This document shows positions 10,810 to 19,089 of a stretch of 64,000 nt of DNA, one piece after another. The stretch comes from Paracoccus limosus (GTDB lineage Bacteria; Pseudomonadota; Alphaproteobacteria; Rhodobacterales; Rhodobacteraceae). The translations under genes were made by a program, and so were the position numbers. The notes beneath the pieces are model-generated. The model ran no database searches. It was not told the origin of the DNA and worked only from the letters and a program-made list of their open reading frames with translations. The stretch spans positions 1 to 64,000 of the forward strand of contig NZ_WMIF01000019.1 of NCBI RefSeq assembly GCF_009711185.1. Reading direction: 5' to 3'. Numbering within the stretch: position 1 is the stretch's first letter; each line of letters starts with the position of its first letter.

Positions 10810-12354
10810 ATGCAACCGATCAGACTTATCCGGGGGTTCCTCTCGGTCGGGGCCTGGACTTTGGCCAGCCGGGTGGTGGGCTTTGTCCGCGACGTGATGA
10901 TCGCGGCCTATCTGGGCGCGGGCCCGGTGGCCGAGGCCTATAACGTCGCCTTCCGCCTGCCCAACATGTTCCGCCGCTTTTTCGCCGAGGGCGCGTTCAA
11001 CACCGCTTTCGTGCCGATGTTCGCCAAACGGCTGGAAGCGGGTGAGGACCCGCGCAGCTTTGCCGAAGAGGCGTTCTCGGGCCTGTTCAGCGTAGTGCTG
11101 CTGGTGTCGCTGGTCGCGACCTTCCTGATGCCATGGCTGGTCTTTGCCTTGGCGGCGGGCTTTGTCGGCGACGAGCGCTTCGATCTGGCCGTGACCTATG
11201 GCCGGATCTGCTTTCCCTATATCCTGTTCATCTCGCTGACGGCGCTGCTGTCGGGGCTGTTGAACGCGGGTGGGCGTTTCATGGCGGCGGCGGCCGCGCC
11301 GGTGCTGATGAACCTGATCCTGATCGTCGCCATGCTGCTGGCCGACCATTACGGCTGGGACATGGGCAGCGCCATGGCCTGGTCGACGCCGGTCTCGGGG
11401 CTGGCGCAATTCCTGACCGTCTGGTGGGCCGCCAAGCGCATGGGCTTTCCGCTGCGCCTGCGCCGGCCGCGACTGTCGCCCGACATGAAGCGGCTGCTGG
11501 CCGTCGCCGCGCCCTCGGTGCTGGCCGGCGGCGTGGTGCAGCTGAACCTGATCGTCGGCCAGCAGGTCGGCTCGTTCTTCGACGGTGCGGTGGCCTGGCT
11601 GACCTATGCCGACCGCCTGTATCAGCTGCCGCTGGGTGTGGTCGGCATCGCCATCGGCATCGTGCTGCTGCCCGACATCTCGCGCCGGCTGAAGGCCGAG
11701 GACACGGTGGGCGGCCGCTATGCCTATAACCGGGCCACGGAATTTGCGCTGTTCCTGACGGTGCCGGCGGCGATCGCGCTGACGGTCGCGGCCTATCCGG
11801 TGATCTCGGTCCTGTTCAAGCGCGGCGCGTTTCTGGAATCCGACGTCGGCCCCACGGCACTGGCGCTGGCGATCTATGGCGTGGGCCTGCCGGCATTCGT
11901 GCTGCAAAAGGTGCTACAACCGCTGTATTTCGCACGCGAGGACACGCAAAGCCCGTTCCGCTTTGCCATCTGGTCGATGGTGGTGAACGCCGTGCTGGCG
12001 CTGGGTCTGGCGCCGCTGATCGGCTTTTCGGCGGCAGCACTTGGCACCACGGTCGCCGGTTGGACCATGGCTTGGCAATTGTGGCGCGGCACCCGCGTCT
12101 ATGGCGAGGCAGCCGAGTTCGACGACCGGCTGCGCCATCGCCTGCCGCGCATCGTCGCGGCCTCGCTGGTGATGGGCGGCGCGCTTTGGGTGGCAATGCT
12201 GGTGCTTGGCGACAGCCTGTATCAGCCGGGGACGCGCTATCTGGCACTGCTGGCGCTGGTCATGGCGGGGGCGCTGTCCTATGGCGCTGCGCTGGTCGCT
12301 TTGGGCGGGTTCCGGCTGTCGGACCTGCGCGCCGGCTTCAGCCGCGGGCGCTGA
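10810..12354 (+). CDS. murJ: Lipid II flippase
   Basis: MurJ (MviN) flips the peptidoglycan precursor lipid II across the inner membrane. The 514-residue polytopic protein begins with the family segment SRVVGFVRDVMIAAYLG and has PNMFRRFFAEGAFNTAFVPMF, the conserved charged stretch of MurJ. About 14 transmembrane segments can be followed to the C-terminus. ATG at 10810 is preceded by GGGACAGGA. It lies 18 bp after glnD on the same strand, so co-transcription is likely, and is followed by a stem-loop before the convergent rhomboid-like gene. Confidence 0.95.
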   Translation: MQPIRLIRGFLSVGAWTLASRVVGFVRDVMIAAYLGAGPVAEAYNVAFRLPNMFRRFFAEGAFNTAFVPMFAKRLEAGEDPRSFAEEAFSGLFSVVLLVSLVATFLMPWLVFALAAGFVGDERFDLAVTYGRICFPYILFISLTALLSGLLNAGGRFMAAAAAPVLMNLILIVAMLLADHYGWDMGSAMAWSTPVSGLAQFLTVWWAAKRMGFPLRLRRPRLSPDMKRLLAVAAPSVLAGGVVQLNLIVGQQVGSFFDGAVAWLTYADRLYQLPLGVVGIAIGIVLLPDISRRLKAEDTVGGRYAYNRATEFALFLTVPAAIALTVAAYPVISVLFKRGAFLESDVGPTALALAIYGVGLPAFVLQKVLQPLYFAREDTQSPFRFAIWSMVVNAVLALGLAPLIGFSAAALGTTVAGWTMAWQLWRGTRVYGEAAEFDDRLRHRLPRIVAASLVMGGALWVAMLVLGDSLYQPGTRYLALLALVMAGALSYGAALVALGGFRLSDLRAGFSRGR

Positions 12355-12363
12355 TCGCGGCCC

Positions 12364-12389
12364 GCCGGCTTGCCCTGCGGCAGGCCGGC
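12364..12389. terminator. Strong stem-loop between convergent murJ and rhomboid-like genes
   Basis: GCCGGCTTGCC (12364-12374) pairs with GGCAGGCCGGC (12379-12389), with one G-T pair, around a CTGC loop. No T-run follows on either side, so it may be bidirectional or only protective. Confidence 0.5.
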
Positions 12390-12395
12390 CCGGCC

Positions 12396-13109
12396 TTAGC
12401 GGTCGCGGATCTGGGCCATGACGCGGGCAATGCCGCCCGGCACCAGCACGAAGGACAAAAGGAAGCCGGTGCCAAAGCCCGCAACCTCGGCGATCCATGT
12501 CTTGTTGCCGGTCTGGAACAGGATGCCAAAGACCAGCTGGAAGGCCAGCAACATGCCGATCAGCGTGAACGCCCGCATCCGGTTCGCGTTCTCTTGCCCA
12601 AGCCGGGTCCAGAGCAGGAAGGTAAAGGCGCCGACAAAGCCATAGACCGCCGGATAGCCGCCGATCAGCGGCTGAAAGTTCAGCTGCGGCAAGGCGGCCA
12701 CGAAAAGCGTATAGACCAGCGCACCGCCGATGGCCGAGCCAAAGAACAGCACGATCACTGCCCAGGGCCGAAAGACATTGGCAATCAGATTGCCAAGCGC
12801 CAGGCAGAACACCACGACGAAAACCGCCTGCATCAGCGACAGATGCACAAAGGAATAGGTCAGCACCCGCCAGCTTTGATCCAGCAGGAACACCCGCATC
12901 TGCCACAGCCGCAGCACCAGCTCGGGGATATAGGCGCTGCGCTCGACCGCGATCTGGCGCATGGCCATGCCCGCACCCGGGCCGCCGCCGCCGGCAAAGC
13001 CCAGCTGCGCCAGCCCGAACAGCGCCTCGCAGGCGATCATCGGCAGCACCAGCGCCCAGACCACGGCAGGAACAGGGTTCAGGGGCGATTCATCGTAACC
13101 GGGGCGCAT
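12396..13109 (-). CDS. Rhomboid-family membrane protein lacking catalytic Ser and His
   Basis: A 237-residue polytopic protein with the rhomboid layout: [18 protein letters not shown] (80-97, loop 1/TM2 region), [10 protein letters not shown], then [13 protein letters not shown] (150-162) where active enzymes have GxSGAxFG, and [13 protein letters not shown] (205-217) where active enzymes have AHxxGxxxG. The serine position is Tyr152 and the histidine position Glu208, so it should not cleave substrates; a pseudoprotease role in binding or retaining membrane proteins is inferred. The start at 13109 follows AAGGAGAGAAG. It is divergent from trpS and convergent with murJ. Confidence 0.85.
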   Translation of the reverse strand: MRPGYDESPLNPVPAVVWALVLPMIACEALFGLAQLGFAGGGGPGAGMAMRQIAVERSAYIPELVLRLWQMRVFLLDQSWRVLTYSFVHLSLMQAVFVVVFCLALGNLIANVFRPWAVIVLFFGSAIGGALVYTLFVAALPQLNFQPLIGGYPAVYGFVGAFTFLLWTRLGQENANRMRAFTLIGMLLAFQLVFGILFQTGNKTWIAEVAGFGTGFLLSFVLVPGGIARVMAQIRDR

Positions 13110-13192
13110 CTTCTCTCCTTCCGACAGGGCGGTTGCGCCCGAACGGGGCAAGGGGTAAGCCAGCGCACGGGATTTTCCAAGCAGGTAGTGCC

Positions 13193-14212
13193 ATGGCCAC
13201 GAGCTTCACCAAGCGCATCTTCTCCGGCATCCAGCCCTCGGGCGGGCTGACGCTGGGGAACTATCTGGGCGCGCTGAAACGTTTCGCGGAATATCAGGGA
13301 CAAGGGGCCGAGACGATCTATTGCGTCGTCGACCTGCACGCGATCACCGTCTGGCAAGATCCCGAAAAGCTGCGCCACAACACGCGCGAGGTGGCGGCGG
13401 CCTTTCTGGCTTCGGGCGTCGATCCGGCGCAGTCGATCCTGTTCAACCAAAGCCAGGTCAGCCAGCACGCGGAACTGGCGTGGCTGTTCAACACGGTCGC
13501 GCGCGTCGGCTGGATGTATCGGATGACCCAGTTCAAGGACAAGGCGGGCAAGAACAGCGAGAATTCTTCGCTGGGGCTGCTGGCCTATCCCTCGCTGATG
13601 GCGGCCGACATTCTGGCCTATCACGCGACGGCGGTGCCGGTCGGCGAGGATCAGAAGCAGCATCTGGAACTGACCCGCGACATCGCCGCCAAGTTCAACC
13701 ATGACTACGGCGTGGAGTTCTTCCCGATCACCGAGCCGCTGATCGAGGGCACCGCGACCCGCGTTATGTCTCTGCGCGACGGGTCCAAGAAGATGTCGAA
13801 ATCCGATCCGTCGGATGCGGCGCGCATCAACCTGACCGACGATGCCGATGCCATTGCGCAAAAGATCCGCAAGGCGCGCACCGATGCCGAGCCGCTGCCC
13901 GGCACCATGGAGGGGCTCAAGGACCGCCCCGAGGCGCGCAATCTGGTCAATATCTATGCCGCACTTTCGGGCGAAACCGCCGATCAGGTTCTGGCGCGCT
14001 TCGAGGGTCAGGGCTTTGGCGCCTTCAAGCCGGCGCTGGCCGAGGTCGCGGTCGAGGTCATGGCCCCGATCACCGCGCGCATGACCGAGTTCATGGCCGA
14101 CCCCGCCGAGATCGACCGCATTCTGGGTCATGGCGCGGATCAGGCCGCCGCCATCGCCCAGCCCATCGTCGAGCGGACCAAGGAAATCATGGGGATGATC
14201 CGGTCGCGCTAG
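13193..14212 (+). CDS. trpS: Tryptophanyl-tRNA synthetase
   Basis: Class I aminoacyl-tRNA synthetase that charges tRNA-Trp. The 339-residue protein has the HIGH-equivalent [12 protein letters not shown] (15-26), the Rossmann-fold core with [26 protein letters not shown], and the KMSKS loop (200-204) followed by DPSD. Length fits bacterial TrpS. ATG at 13193 opens the conserved N-terminus [18 protein letters not shown]. It is divergent from the rhomboid-like gene with about 80 bp between start codons. Confidence 0.97.
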   Translation: MATSFTKRIFSGIQPSGGLTLGNYLGALKRFAEYQGQGAETIYCVVDLHAITVWQDPEKLRHNTREVAAAFLASGVDPAQSILFNQSQVSQHAELAWLFNTVARVGWMYRMTQFKDKAGKNSENSSLGLLAYPSLMAADILAYHATAVPVGEDQKQHLELTRDIAAKFNHDYGVEFFPITEPLIEGTATRVMSLRDGSKKMSKSDPSDAARINLTDDADAIAQKIRKARTDAEPLPGTMEGLKDRPEARNLVNIYAALSGETADQVLARFEGQGFGAFKPALAEVAVEVMAPITARMTEFMADPAEIDRILGHGADQAAAIAQPIVERTKEIMGMIRSR

Positions 14213-14264
14213 GCCGGGGATTTTCCCAAGTTCGCGCCCCATGCTAGGCTGGGGCAAAGGCAGG

Positions 14265-14303
14265 ATGACACGCGCGGGCGACGCGCGGGAACGGATGGGG
14301 TGA
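14265..14303 (+). CDS. Possible 12-codon upstream ORF coupled to the methyltransferase gene
   Basis: ATG at 14265, preceded by AAAGGCAGG, opens a frame for MTRAGDARERMG that ends at a TGA sharing its last A with the downstream ATG (TGATG). The arrangement could feed ribosomes to the downstream start. It has no regulatory codon run such as repeated Met, so attenuation is not suggested; it may simply be chance. Confidence 0.25.
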   Translation: MTRAGDARERMG

Positions 14304-15259
14304 TGACGCACAGGCTTGCCCGGCTGCTTGCGACGCGGGACTGGATTCTGGCCGACGGGGCGACGGGGACCAACCTTTACAACATGGGGCTGGCCAGCGG
14401 TGACGCGCCGGACCTGTGGTGCGAAACCCACCCCGAGCGGGTCTCGGCGCTGCACCGGCAGATGATCGCCGCCGGCGCCGACCTGATCCTGACCAACAGT
14501 TTTGGCGCCAATGCCAGCCGGCTGCGGCTGGCCGGGGCGCAGGACCGGGTGCAGGTGCTTAACCTGGCCGCCGCCCGGCTGGCGCGGGCCGAGGCCGATG
14601 CCGCTGGGCGCGAAGTTGTCGTCGCAGGCTCGATCGGCCCGACAGGCGAGATCATGGCCCCCATCGGCCGGCTGACCGAGGCCGAGGCGGTGCGCATGTT
14701 CACCCAGCAGGCAGAGGCGTTGAAGCAGGGCGGTGTCGACCTGCTCTGGGTAGAGACCATCAGCGCCGCCGAGGAAATGCGCGCCGCCGCCAAGGCCGCG
14801 CAGGCGGTGGGCCTGCCGTGGTGCGGCATGATGAGCTTCGAGCCCGGCGGGCGCAGCGTCATGGGCGTCAGCCCGCCGCAACTGGCCACGCTGATCGACC
14901 GCCTGCCCTGCCCGCCGCTGGCTTACGGCGCCAATTGCGGCACCGGCCCGGCCGAGCTGTTGCTTGCCGTCTCGGGCTTTTCTGCCGCCGGCTGCGAACG
15001 TGCGCTGATCGCCAAGCCCAATGCCGGCGTGCCGCGCTATCAGGACGGCGGGCTGATCTATGACGCCACGCCCGAGGTCATGGCCGAATTCGCCGTGCTG
15101 GCCCGCGATCTGGGCGTGCGCATCATCGGCGGCTGCTGCGGCACCACGCCCGAACACCTGTCGGCGATGCGGGCCGCGCTGCAAAGCCGGCCGCAGGGCG
15201 CGCGGCCGAGCCCCGAAGCCATCTCGTCGCGCATCGCCGCGCTGATGCCGGATCGCTAG
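14303..15259 (+). CDS. Betaine-homocysteine S-methyltransferase family protein
   Basis: A zinc-dependent methyltransferase of the homocysteine methyltransferase family, 318 residues, expected to make methionine from homocysteine using betaine or a related methyl donor. Visible features are WILADGATGTNL (14-25), LTNSFGAN, GSIGPTGE, the first zinc ligand in YGANCGTG (Cys212) and the paired ligands in GGCCGTTP (Cys278, Cys279). ATG at 14303 is preferred to the adjacent GTG at 14300. Its TAG stop overlaps the stop of the convergent radical SAM gene in the palindrome CTAG. The methyl donor cannot be decided from sequence alone. Confidence 0.85.
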   Translation: MTHRLARLLATRDWILADGATGTNLYNMGLASGDAPDLWCETHPERVSALHRQMIAAGADLILTNSFGANASRLRLAGAQDRVQVLNLAAARLARAEADAAGREVVVAGSIGPTGEIMAPIGRLTEAEAVRMFTQQAEALKQGGVDLLWVETISAAEEMRAAAKAAQAVGLPWCGMMSFEPGGRSVMGVSPPQLATLIDRLPCPPLAYGANCGTGPAELLLAVSGFSAAGCERALIAKPNAGVPRYQDGGLIYDATPEVMAEFAVLARDLGVRIIGGCCGTTPEHLSAMRAALQSRPQGARPSPEAISSRIAALMPDR

Positions 15260-16338
15260 AACAGCGCCAGCTGATCACCCGCCCGCGGCGGCGCGCGAAA
15301 GCGGCTGCAATCCAGCACCGGCCCCGGCCCGTCCAGCCCCAACCGCCGCCGGGCCAGCCGGAACCGCTGCTGCAACAGATCGGCCTCGTGCCCCTCGCCC
15401 CGCATCCGGCTGCCGAAACGCGGATCATTGTCGCGCCCGCCGCGCATCGCCTGAACGCGGGCCATCACATGCGCGGCCTTGCCGGGGTGCAGCCGCTCCA
15501 GCCAGTCGCGAAACAGCGGCGCCACCTCCAGCGGCAGACGCAGCGGGATCATGCTGGCGGCGCTGGCGCCGGCGTCGCGGGCAGCGGTCAGGATGCGCTC
15601 GATCTCGTGTTCGTTCAGCACCGGGATCATCGGCGCGGCCATGATCCGCACCGGCACGCCCACCTTGGCCAGCCCCTCGATCATCTTCAGCCGGGTCGCG
15701 GGTGCCGGCGCGCGCGGCTCCATGCTGCGCGACAGGGCCGGGTCCAGCGTGGTCAGCGACACGCCCGCCGACACCAGCCGCCGCCCGGCCATGTCGCCCA
15801 GCAGATCCAGATCGCGCAATACCGTCGCGCCGCGCGTCACCAGACTCATCGGGTGGTTCCAGTCCGACAGCACCTGCAGACAGCCGCGCATGATCCGCAG
15901 CTGCGCCTCGACCGGCTGATAGGGATCGGTATTGGTGCCAAAGGCGATCGGTGCCACCGCATAGCAGCGCCGGCCAATCTGAGCGGCCAGCAGCTCGGGC
16001 GCGTTCGGCTTGGCGGTGATGCGGGTTTCGAAATCCAGCCCCGGCGACAGGCCCAGATAGGCGTGACTGGGCCGGGCGAAGCAATAGATGCAGCCATGTT
16101 CGCAGCCGCGATAGGGGTTCACCGAGCGGTCGAAGGAAATATCGGGCGAGCTGTTGCGCGAGATAATCGAGCGCGCCTGCTCCAGCCGGATCTCGGTGCG
16201 CAATTGCTGCTGCGCTTCGGGAATGTCCCAGCCATCATGTTCGCGGGCGCGCTGATAGGGCTCGAACCGACCATCGGGGCGGCTGTCGGCGCCTCGGGCG
16301 CGCAGGATCTGGTCAGGGTCTCGCGGCGGCAGGGTCAT
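15256..16338 (-). CDS. PA0069/SplB-like radical SAM protein
   Basis: A 360-residue radical SAM enzyme. The 4Fe-4S site is CEHGCIYC (Cys79, Cys83, Cys86) in the context NPYRGCEHGCIYCFARPSHA, which is characteristic of the PA0069 family related to spore photoproduct lyase. Further conserved parts are FGTNTDPYQPVE, SLTTLDPALSR.MEPRAP and IMAAPMIPVLNEHE. Members lie in many proteobacteria but their substrate is unknown; a photoproduct-lyase reaction should not be assumed. The stop codon overlaps that of the convergent methyltransferase gene. Confidence 0.85.
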   Translation of the reverse strand: MTLPPRDPDQILRARGADSRPDGRFEPYQRAREHDGWDIPEAQQQLRTEIRLEQARSIISRNSSPDISFDRSVNPYRGCEHGCIYCFARPSHAYLGLSPGLDFETRITAKPNAPELLAAQIGRRCYAVAPIAFGTNTDPYQPVEAQLRIMRGCLQVLSDWNHPMSLVTRGATVLRDLDLLGDMAGRRLVSAGVSLTTLDPALSRSMEPRAPAPATRLKMIEGLAKVGVPVRIMAAPMIPVLNEHEIERILTAARDAGASAASMIPLRLPLEVAPLFRDWLERLHPGKAAHVMARVQAMRGGRDNDPRFGSRMRGEGHEADLLQQRFRLARRRLGLDGPGPVLDCSRFRAPPRAGDQLALF

Positions 16339-16476
16339 GCCCTACCCTAGCCGCCCGAAGAGAACATTTCAAGAACATGAAACCGGATCGGTGCCGCAGG
16401 GTTGGTTTACCGAGATCGCGATTCCATCTTTCGATTCTGCTGCGCCGGTCGCATAGTCATAGCAACGGAGGACCAC

Positions 16477-16638
16477 ATGCCATTGCCGCATTTCCTGCTC
16501 TTGCTGATCGCTGTCGTCGCGGCCGCCGCCCTGACGATCTGGGTCGCCAGTGCGGTCGGCGTGCCGCTGCTGGTCATGGCGCTGCTGATGCTGATGGCGG
16601 CGGGCATCGCCCATCTGGCGATGCATCTGGACCGTTAG
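16477..16638 (+). CDS. Small two-helix membrane protein, 53 residues
   Basis: An unrecognised small protein starting MPLPHFLLLLIAVVAAAAL. It consists of two hydrophobic segments (about residues 5-25 and 29-48) and a short MHLDR tail. The start is convincing: GGAGG sits 5 nt upstream of ATG at 16477. The stop shares 3 bp with the stop of the convergent HNH nuclease gene. Such tiny membrane proteins are common in Rhodobacteraceae; no function can be assigned. Confidence 0.7.
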   Translation: MPLPHFLLLLIAVVAAAALTIWVASAVGVPLLVMALLMLMAAGIAHLAMHLDR

Positions 16639-17228
16639 CTGTCCAGCTCGGTGTCCCAATACAGATAGTCCATCCAGCTTTCATGCAGAAAGTTCGGCGG
16701 AAAGCGGCGGCCGACCGCGTGCATTTCCTCGGTCGTGGGCTGGCGCGGTGGGCGACGCAGGCGCAGGCCGGAATTGCGCAGCGACTTGTTGGCCTTTTTC
16801 AGGTTGCAGGGAGAACAGGCCGCGACCACGTTTTCCCAGCTGGTCACGCCGCCGCGCGACCGCGGCACGACATGGTCAAAGGTCAGATCGCCGCGCGCGC
16901 CGCAATACTGGCAACAGAATTCGTCCCGCAGAAAAAGATTGAAGCGCGTGAATGCCACGCGCTTCTGGGGTTTGACGAAATCTTTCAGGACGACGACCGA
17001 GGGGATGCGTATCGCCTCTTTCTGGCTTCGCACCACCTCGTCATATTCGGCGATGATCTGCACCCGGTCCAGCACCACCGCCTTGATCGCCTCTTGCCAG
17101 GGCCAAAGCGACAGCGGGTAATAGCTGAGCGGGCGGAAATCGGCGTTCAGCACCAGCGCCGGATGATGGCGCAGGCCGGCCGGCTCGCGCACGAAATGAG
17201 TTCGGAAATCGCCATGGTCGTCCAGCAT
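16635..17228 (-). CDS. HNH endonuclease family protein
   Basis: A 197-residue protein with an HNH nuclease domain in its C-terminal half: CQYCG (Cys106, Cys109), FDHVVPRSRGG (D118, H119), TSWENVVAAC (N133, C138) and PCN (C141). This is a zinc-stapled beta-beta-alpha-metal site with all catalytic residues present. The first 90 residues (LVLNADFRPLSYYPLSLWPWQEAIKAV) are the conserved N-domain of a chromosomal HNH family found widely in alphaproteobacteria as a stand-alone gene. No methyltransferase or other defence gene is adjacent, so a restriction role is not supported. Start at 17228 follows AGAGGG. Confidence 0.88.
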   Translation of the reverse strand: MLDDHGDFRTHFVREPAGLRHHPALVLNADFRPLSYYPLSLWPWQEAIKAVVLDRVQIIAEYDEVVRSQKEAIRIPSVVVLKDFVKPQKRVAFTRFNLFLRDEFCCQYCGARGDLTFDHVVPRSRGGVTSWENVVAACSPCNLKKANKSLRNSGLRLRRPPRQPTTEEMHAVGRRFPPNFLHESWMDYLYWDTELDS

Positions 17229-17376
17229 AGGCCCTCTGCCCTTGTGTGCCAGGATCTGTCGAACGTCTTGGCCTGACTATATATCGCGACCAGACCCTGA
17301 CAAGCCCCCGAATATATGCCTGTTCCTGACTATCCCGCAGTCGTGACATCGGCGTGACAGGGCCGCCGGGGCCGGT

Positions 17377-17697
17377 CTAATGCGGCGTGGCGAATTTCAA
17401 CAAAAGCAAGCCCGCAAGGATCAGCCCCGCCGCCGTCAGCCGCAGCGGATCGGCGGATTCGCCCAAGGCCACGATGCCCAGCACGAATGCGCCCACGGCG
17501 CCGATCCCGGTCCAGATCACATAGGCCGTGCCCAGAGGCAGGCTGCGCATGGCCAGCGACAAAAACCAGACGCTGGCCAGCATCGCCACCACGGTCACCG
17601 CCACCGGTCCCGGCCGCGTCAGCCCCTCGGACTGTTTCATCGCGAAGGCCCAGACCACCTCCAGCAGCCCCGCGATCATCAGATGGATCCACGCCAT
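17377..17697 (-). CDS. sugE: SMR family guanidinium/quaternary ammonium exporter (SugE/Gdx type)
   Basis: A four-helix, 106-residue small multidrug resistance protein acting as an antiparallel dimer in the inner membrane. The sequence LIAGLLEVVWAFAMKQSEG-like start with its essential membrane Glu, followed by LPLGTAYVIWTGIGAVGAF and LGESADPLRL, matches the SugE/Gdx branch rather than EmrE; Gdx proteins export guanidinium. The start at 17697 follows AAAGGGGATGGC. It is divergent from the VOC gene with 65 bp between. I saw no guanidine riboswitch (no ACGR-loop hairpin pair) in that gap. Confidence 0.88.
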   Translation of the reverse strand: MAWIHLMIAGLLEVVWAFAMKQSEGLTRPGPVAVTVVAMLASVWFLSLAMRSLPLGTAYVIWTGIGAVGAFVLGIVALGESADPLRLTAAGLILAGLLLLKFATPH

Positions 17698-17762
17698 GCC
17701 ATCCCCTTTGGTTGTTCCGCGCCAGACTGGCATAATCGCGCGGGCAATGTCAGGATGGTTTT

Positions 17763-18188
17763 ATGACCCAAGCCCCACATCTGATCGGAACGCTGGAAAG
17801 CGCGCTCTATGCCGAGGATCTGGCGGCTGCGGTGGCGTTCTGGACGGGCATCATCGGGCTGCAACAGATCGGTCATGTGCCGGGGCGGCATGTGTTTTTC
17901 CGCTGCGGTGCGCAGATCCTGCTGGTCTTTGACCCGCGCGCGACCCGCGTGCCGCCGGGGCCAGAGGCGCGCCTGCCCGTGCCTCCGCATGGTGCCGAGG
18001 GTGCCGGCCATTTCTGCATGGCCGCCGCCCCCGATGACATCGAACGCTGGAAGGTTCATCTGGAACGGAAGGGAGTCGGGATCGAGGCCGATCTGCGCTG
18101 GCCTCAAGGCGGCCGCTCGATCTATTTCCGCGACCCGGCGGGAAATTCCGTCGAGATCGCCGATCCGGCGATATGGCTTTCCCGGTAA
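17763..18188 (+). CDS. VOC family (glyoxalase/bleomycin-resistance fold) protein
   Basis: A 141-residue vicinal-oxygen-chelate protein with two beta-alpha-beta-beta-beta units: TLESALYAEDLAAAVAFWTGIIGL at the start and GRSIYFRDPAGNSVEIADP at the end. Candidate metal ligands are His near GHFCMAA and Glu in VEIADP. Substrate is not predictable; members include lyases, dioxygenases and drug-binding proteins. ATG at 17763 has AGGA about 9 nt upstream. It is divergent from sugE. Confidence 0.85.
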   Translation: MTQAPHLIGTLESALYAEDLAAAVAFWTGIIGLQQIGHVPGRHVFFRCGAQILLVFDPRATRVPPGPEARLPVPPHGAEGAGHFCMAAAPDDIERWKVHLERKGVGIEADLRWPQGGRSIYFRDPAGNSVEIADPAIWLSR

Positions 18189-18200
18189 AGGGCCAAAAGG

Positions 18201-18228
18201 CAAAAACGGCACCCCGTCAGGGATGCCG
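18201..18228 (-). terminator. Rho-independent terminator of the 35-codon gene
   Basis: Read on the minus strand, CGGCATCCC pairs with GGGGTGCCG around a TGAC loop and is followed at once by TTTTT (18206-18202). Stem 9 bp with one G-T pair. It lies 21 bp beyond the stop of the small gene. Confidence 0.75.
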
Positions 18229-18248
18229 CACCGCAGGAACTGGCGAAA

Positions 18249-18356
18249 TCAGCGACGGGCGCGAACAGCGACCCTTTCAGCCTGCGGCTGGTGCATCGCC
18301 GAGCCTGCCAGTCCAGCAGTCACCAAGGCAATCAGCGCTATCGCGGTCAGGGTCAT
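18249..18356 (-). CDS. Small single-helix or secreted peptide, 35 residues
   Basis: A short gene starting MTLTAIALIALVTAGLAGS and ending in a basic VRARR tail. It has one hydrophobic segment (residues 3-19) that could be a membrane helix or a signal peptide; AGLAGSA would suit signal peptidase I. Support for it being real: GAGGAG 7 nt upstream of the ATG, and a strong terminator 21 bp after the stop, so it looks like a self-contained monocistronic unit. It lies between the VOC and esterase genes. No family recognised. Confidence 0.6.
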   Translation of the reverse strand: MTLTAIALIALVTAGLAGSAMHQPQAERVAVRARR

Positions 18357-18429
18357 CGCAATCTCCTCACTTCCTGTAGTTGAAGGTAAGGACCAGCCCG
18401 GCCAGTTCAAGCATTATTTCATGAAACTT

Positions 18430-19089
18430 TCAGGATTCAGCAGAAAATTGCTGCTTCAGGAAAGCCAGCGCCACCGACAGCCCGTCGGGCGAGATGCCGT
18501 GCGGCGTGTTTTTCATCACATATTTCGAGACATCGAAGCCCACCGCCGCCAGCGCATCTGCGGCAAGCGCCATGCTTTCAAAAGGCACCACCGGATCCTG
18601 ATCGCCATGCAGCAGCAGGATCGCCGGGCGGGTCACGGGGCCGGCGGCACGTTCGGGGTCCAGCAGCCGGCCGGAAAAGCCCACCACACCCGCGATCTCA
18701 TCGGGGCGGCGCGGCGCCACATCCAGCGCCATCATCGTGCCCTGCGAAAAGCCGACCAGCGCCAGCCGATGCGCCGGCAGTTCTTCCCGTTTCAGAACTT
18801 CGTCAAGGAAGGCATTGATATCATCAAATGATTGCTCGGCCCCTGCCCGCGCCTGCTCGGGGCTGGACCCATCCATCCACGGGATCGGGAACCATTGATA
18901 GCCCATCGGATTGTTGACGCAGCGCTCGGGCGCGTTCGGGGCATAAAAGGCGGTGCCGGGCAGATGCGGCGCCAGCGGATCGGCAAGACCCAGAAGGTCG
19001 TCGCCATCCGCGCCATAGCCGTGCAGGAACACCACCACCGAATCGGCCTTGGCCGGCCCCTTGCGTTTCGATTGCAATTCGTGCGTCAT
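18430..19089 (-). CDS. Phospholipase/carboxylesterase family alpha/beta hydrolase
   Basis: A 219-residue cytosolic serine hydrolase. FLHGYGADGDDL (21-32) supplies the oxyanion hole, GFSQG (113-117) the nucleophile Ser115, HGDQDPVVPF the Asp, and NTPHGIS the His. This is the carboxylesterase/lysophospholipase-like family that includes YpfH-type and acyl-protein-thioesterase-like enzymes; exact substrate unknown. Its ATG overlaps the stop of the DNA glycosylase gene (ATGA), making it the last gene of a three-gene unit. Confidence 0.88.
   Translation of the reverse strand: MTHELQSKRKGPAKADSVVVFLHGYGADGDDLLGLADPLAPHLPGTAFYAPNAPERCVNNPMGYQWFPIPWMDGSSPEQARAGAEQSFDDINAFLDEVLKREELPAHRLALVGFSQGTMMALDVAPRRPDEIAGVVGFSGRLLDPERAAGPVTRPAILLLHGDQDPVVPFESMALAADALAAVGFDVSKYVMKNTPHGISPDGLSVALAFLKQQFSAES

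Noticed and set aside
14213..14302. SAM or SAH riboswitch ahead of the methionine-forming methyltransferase
   Set aside because: Only a simple GCCCC/GGGGC stem is present; none of the conserved blocks of SAM-II, SAM-V or SAH riboswitches could be placed.
17698..17762. Guanidine riboswitch ahead of sugE
   Set aside because: The 65-bp gap has no paired hairpins with ACGR loops and is too short for guanidine-I or -III types.
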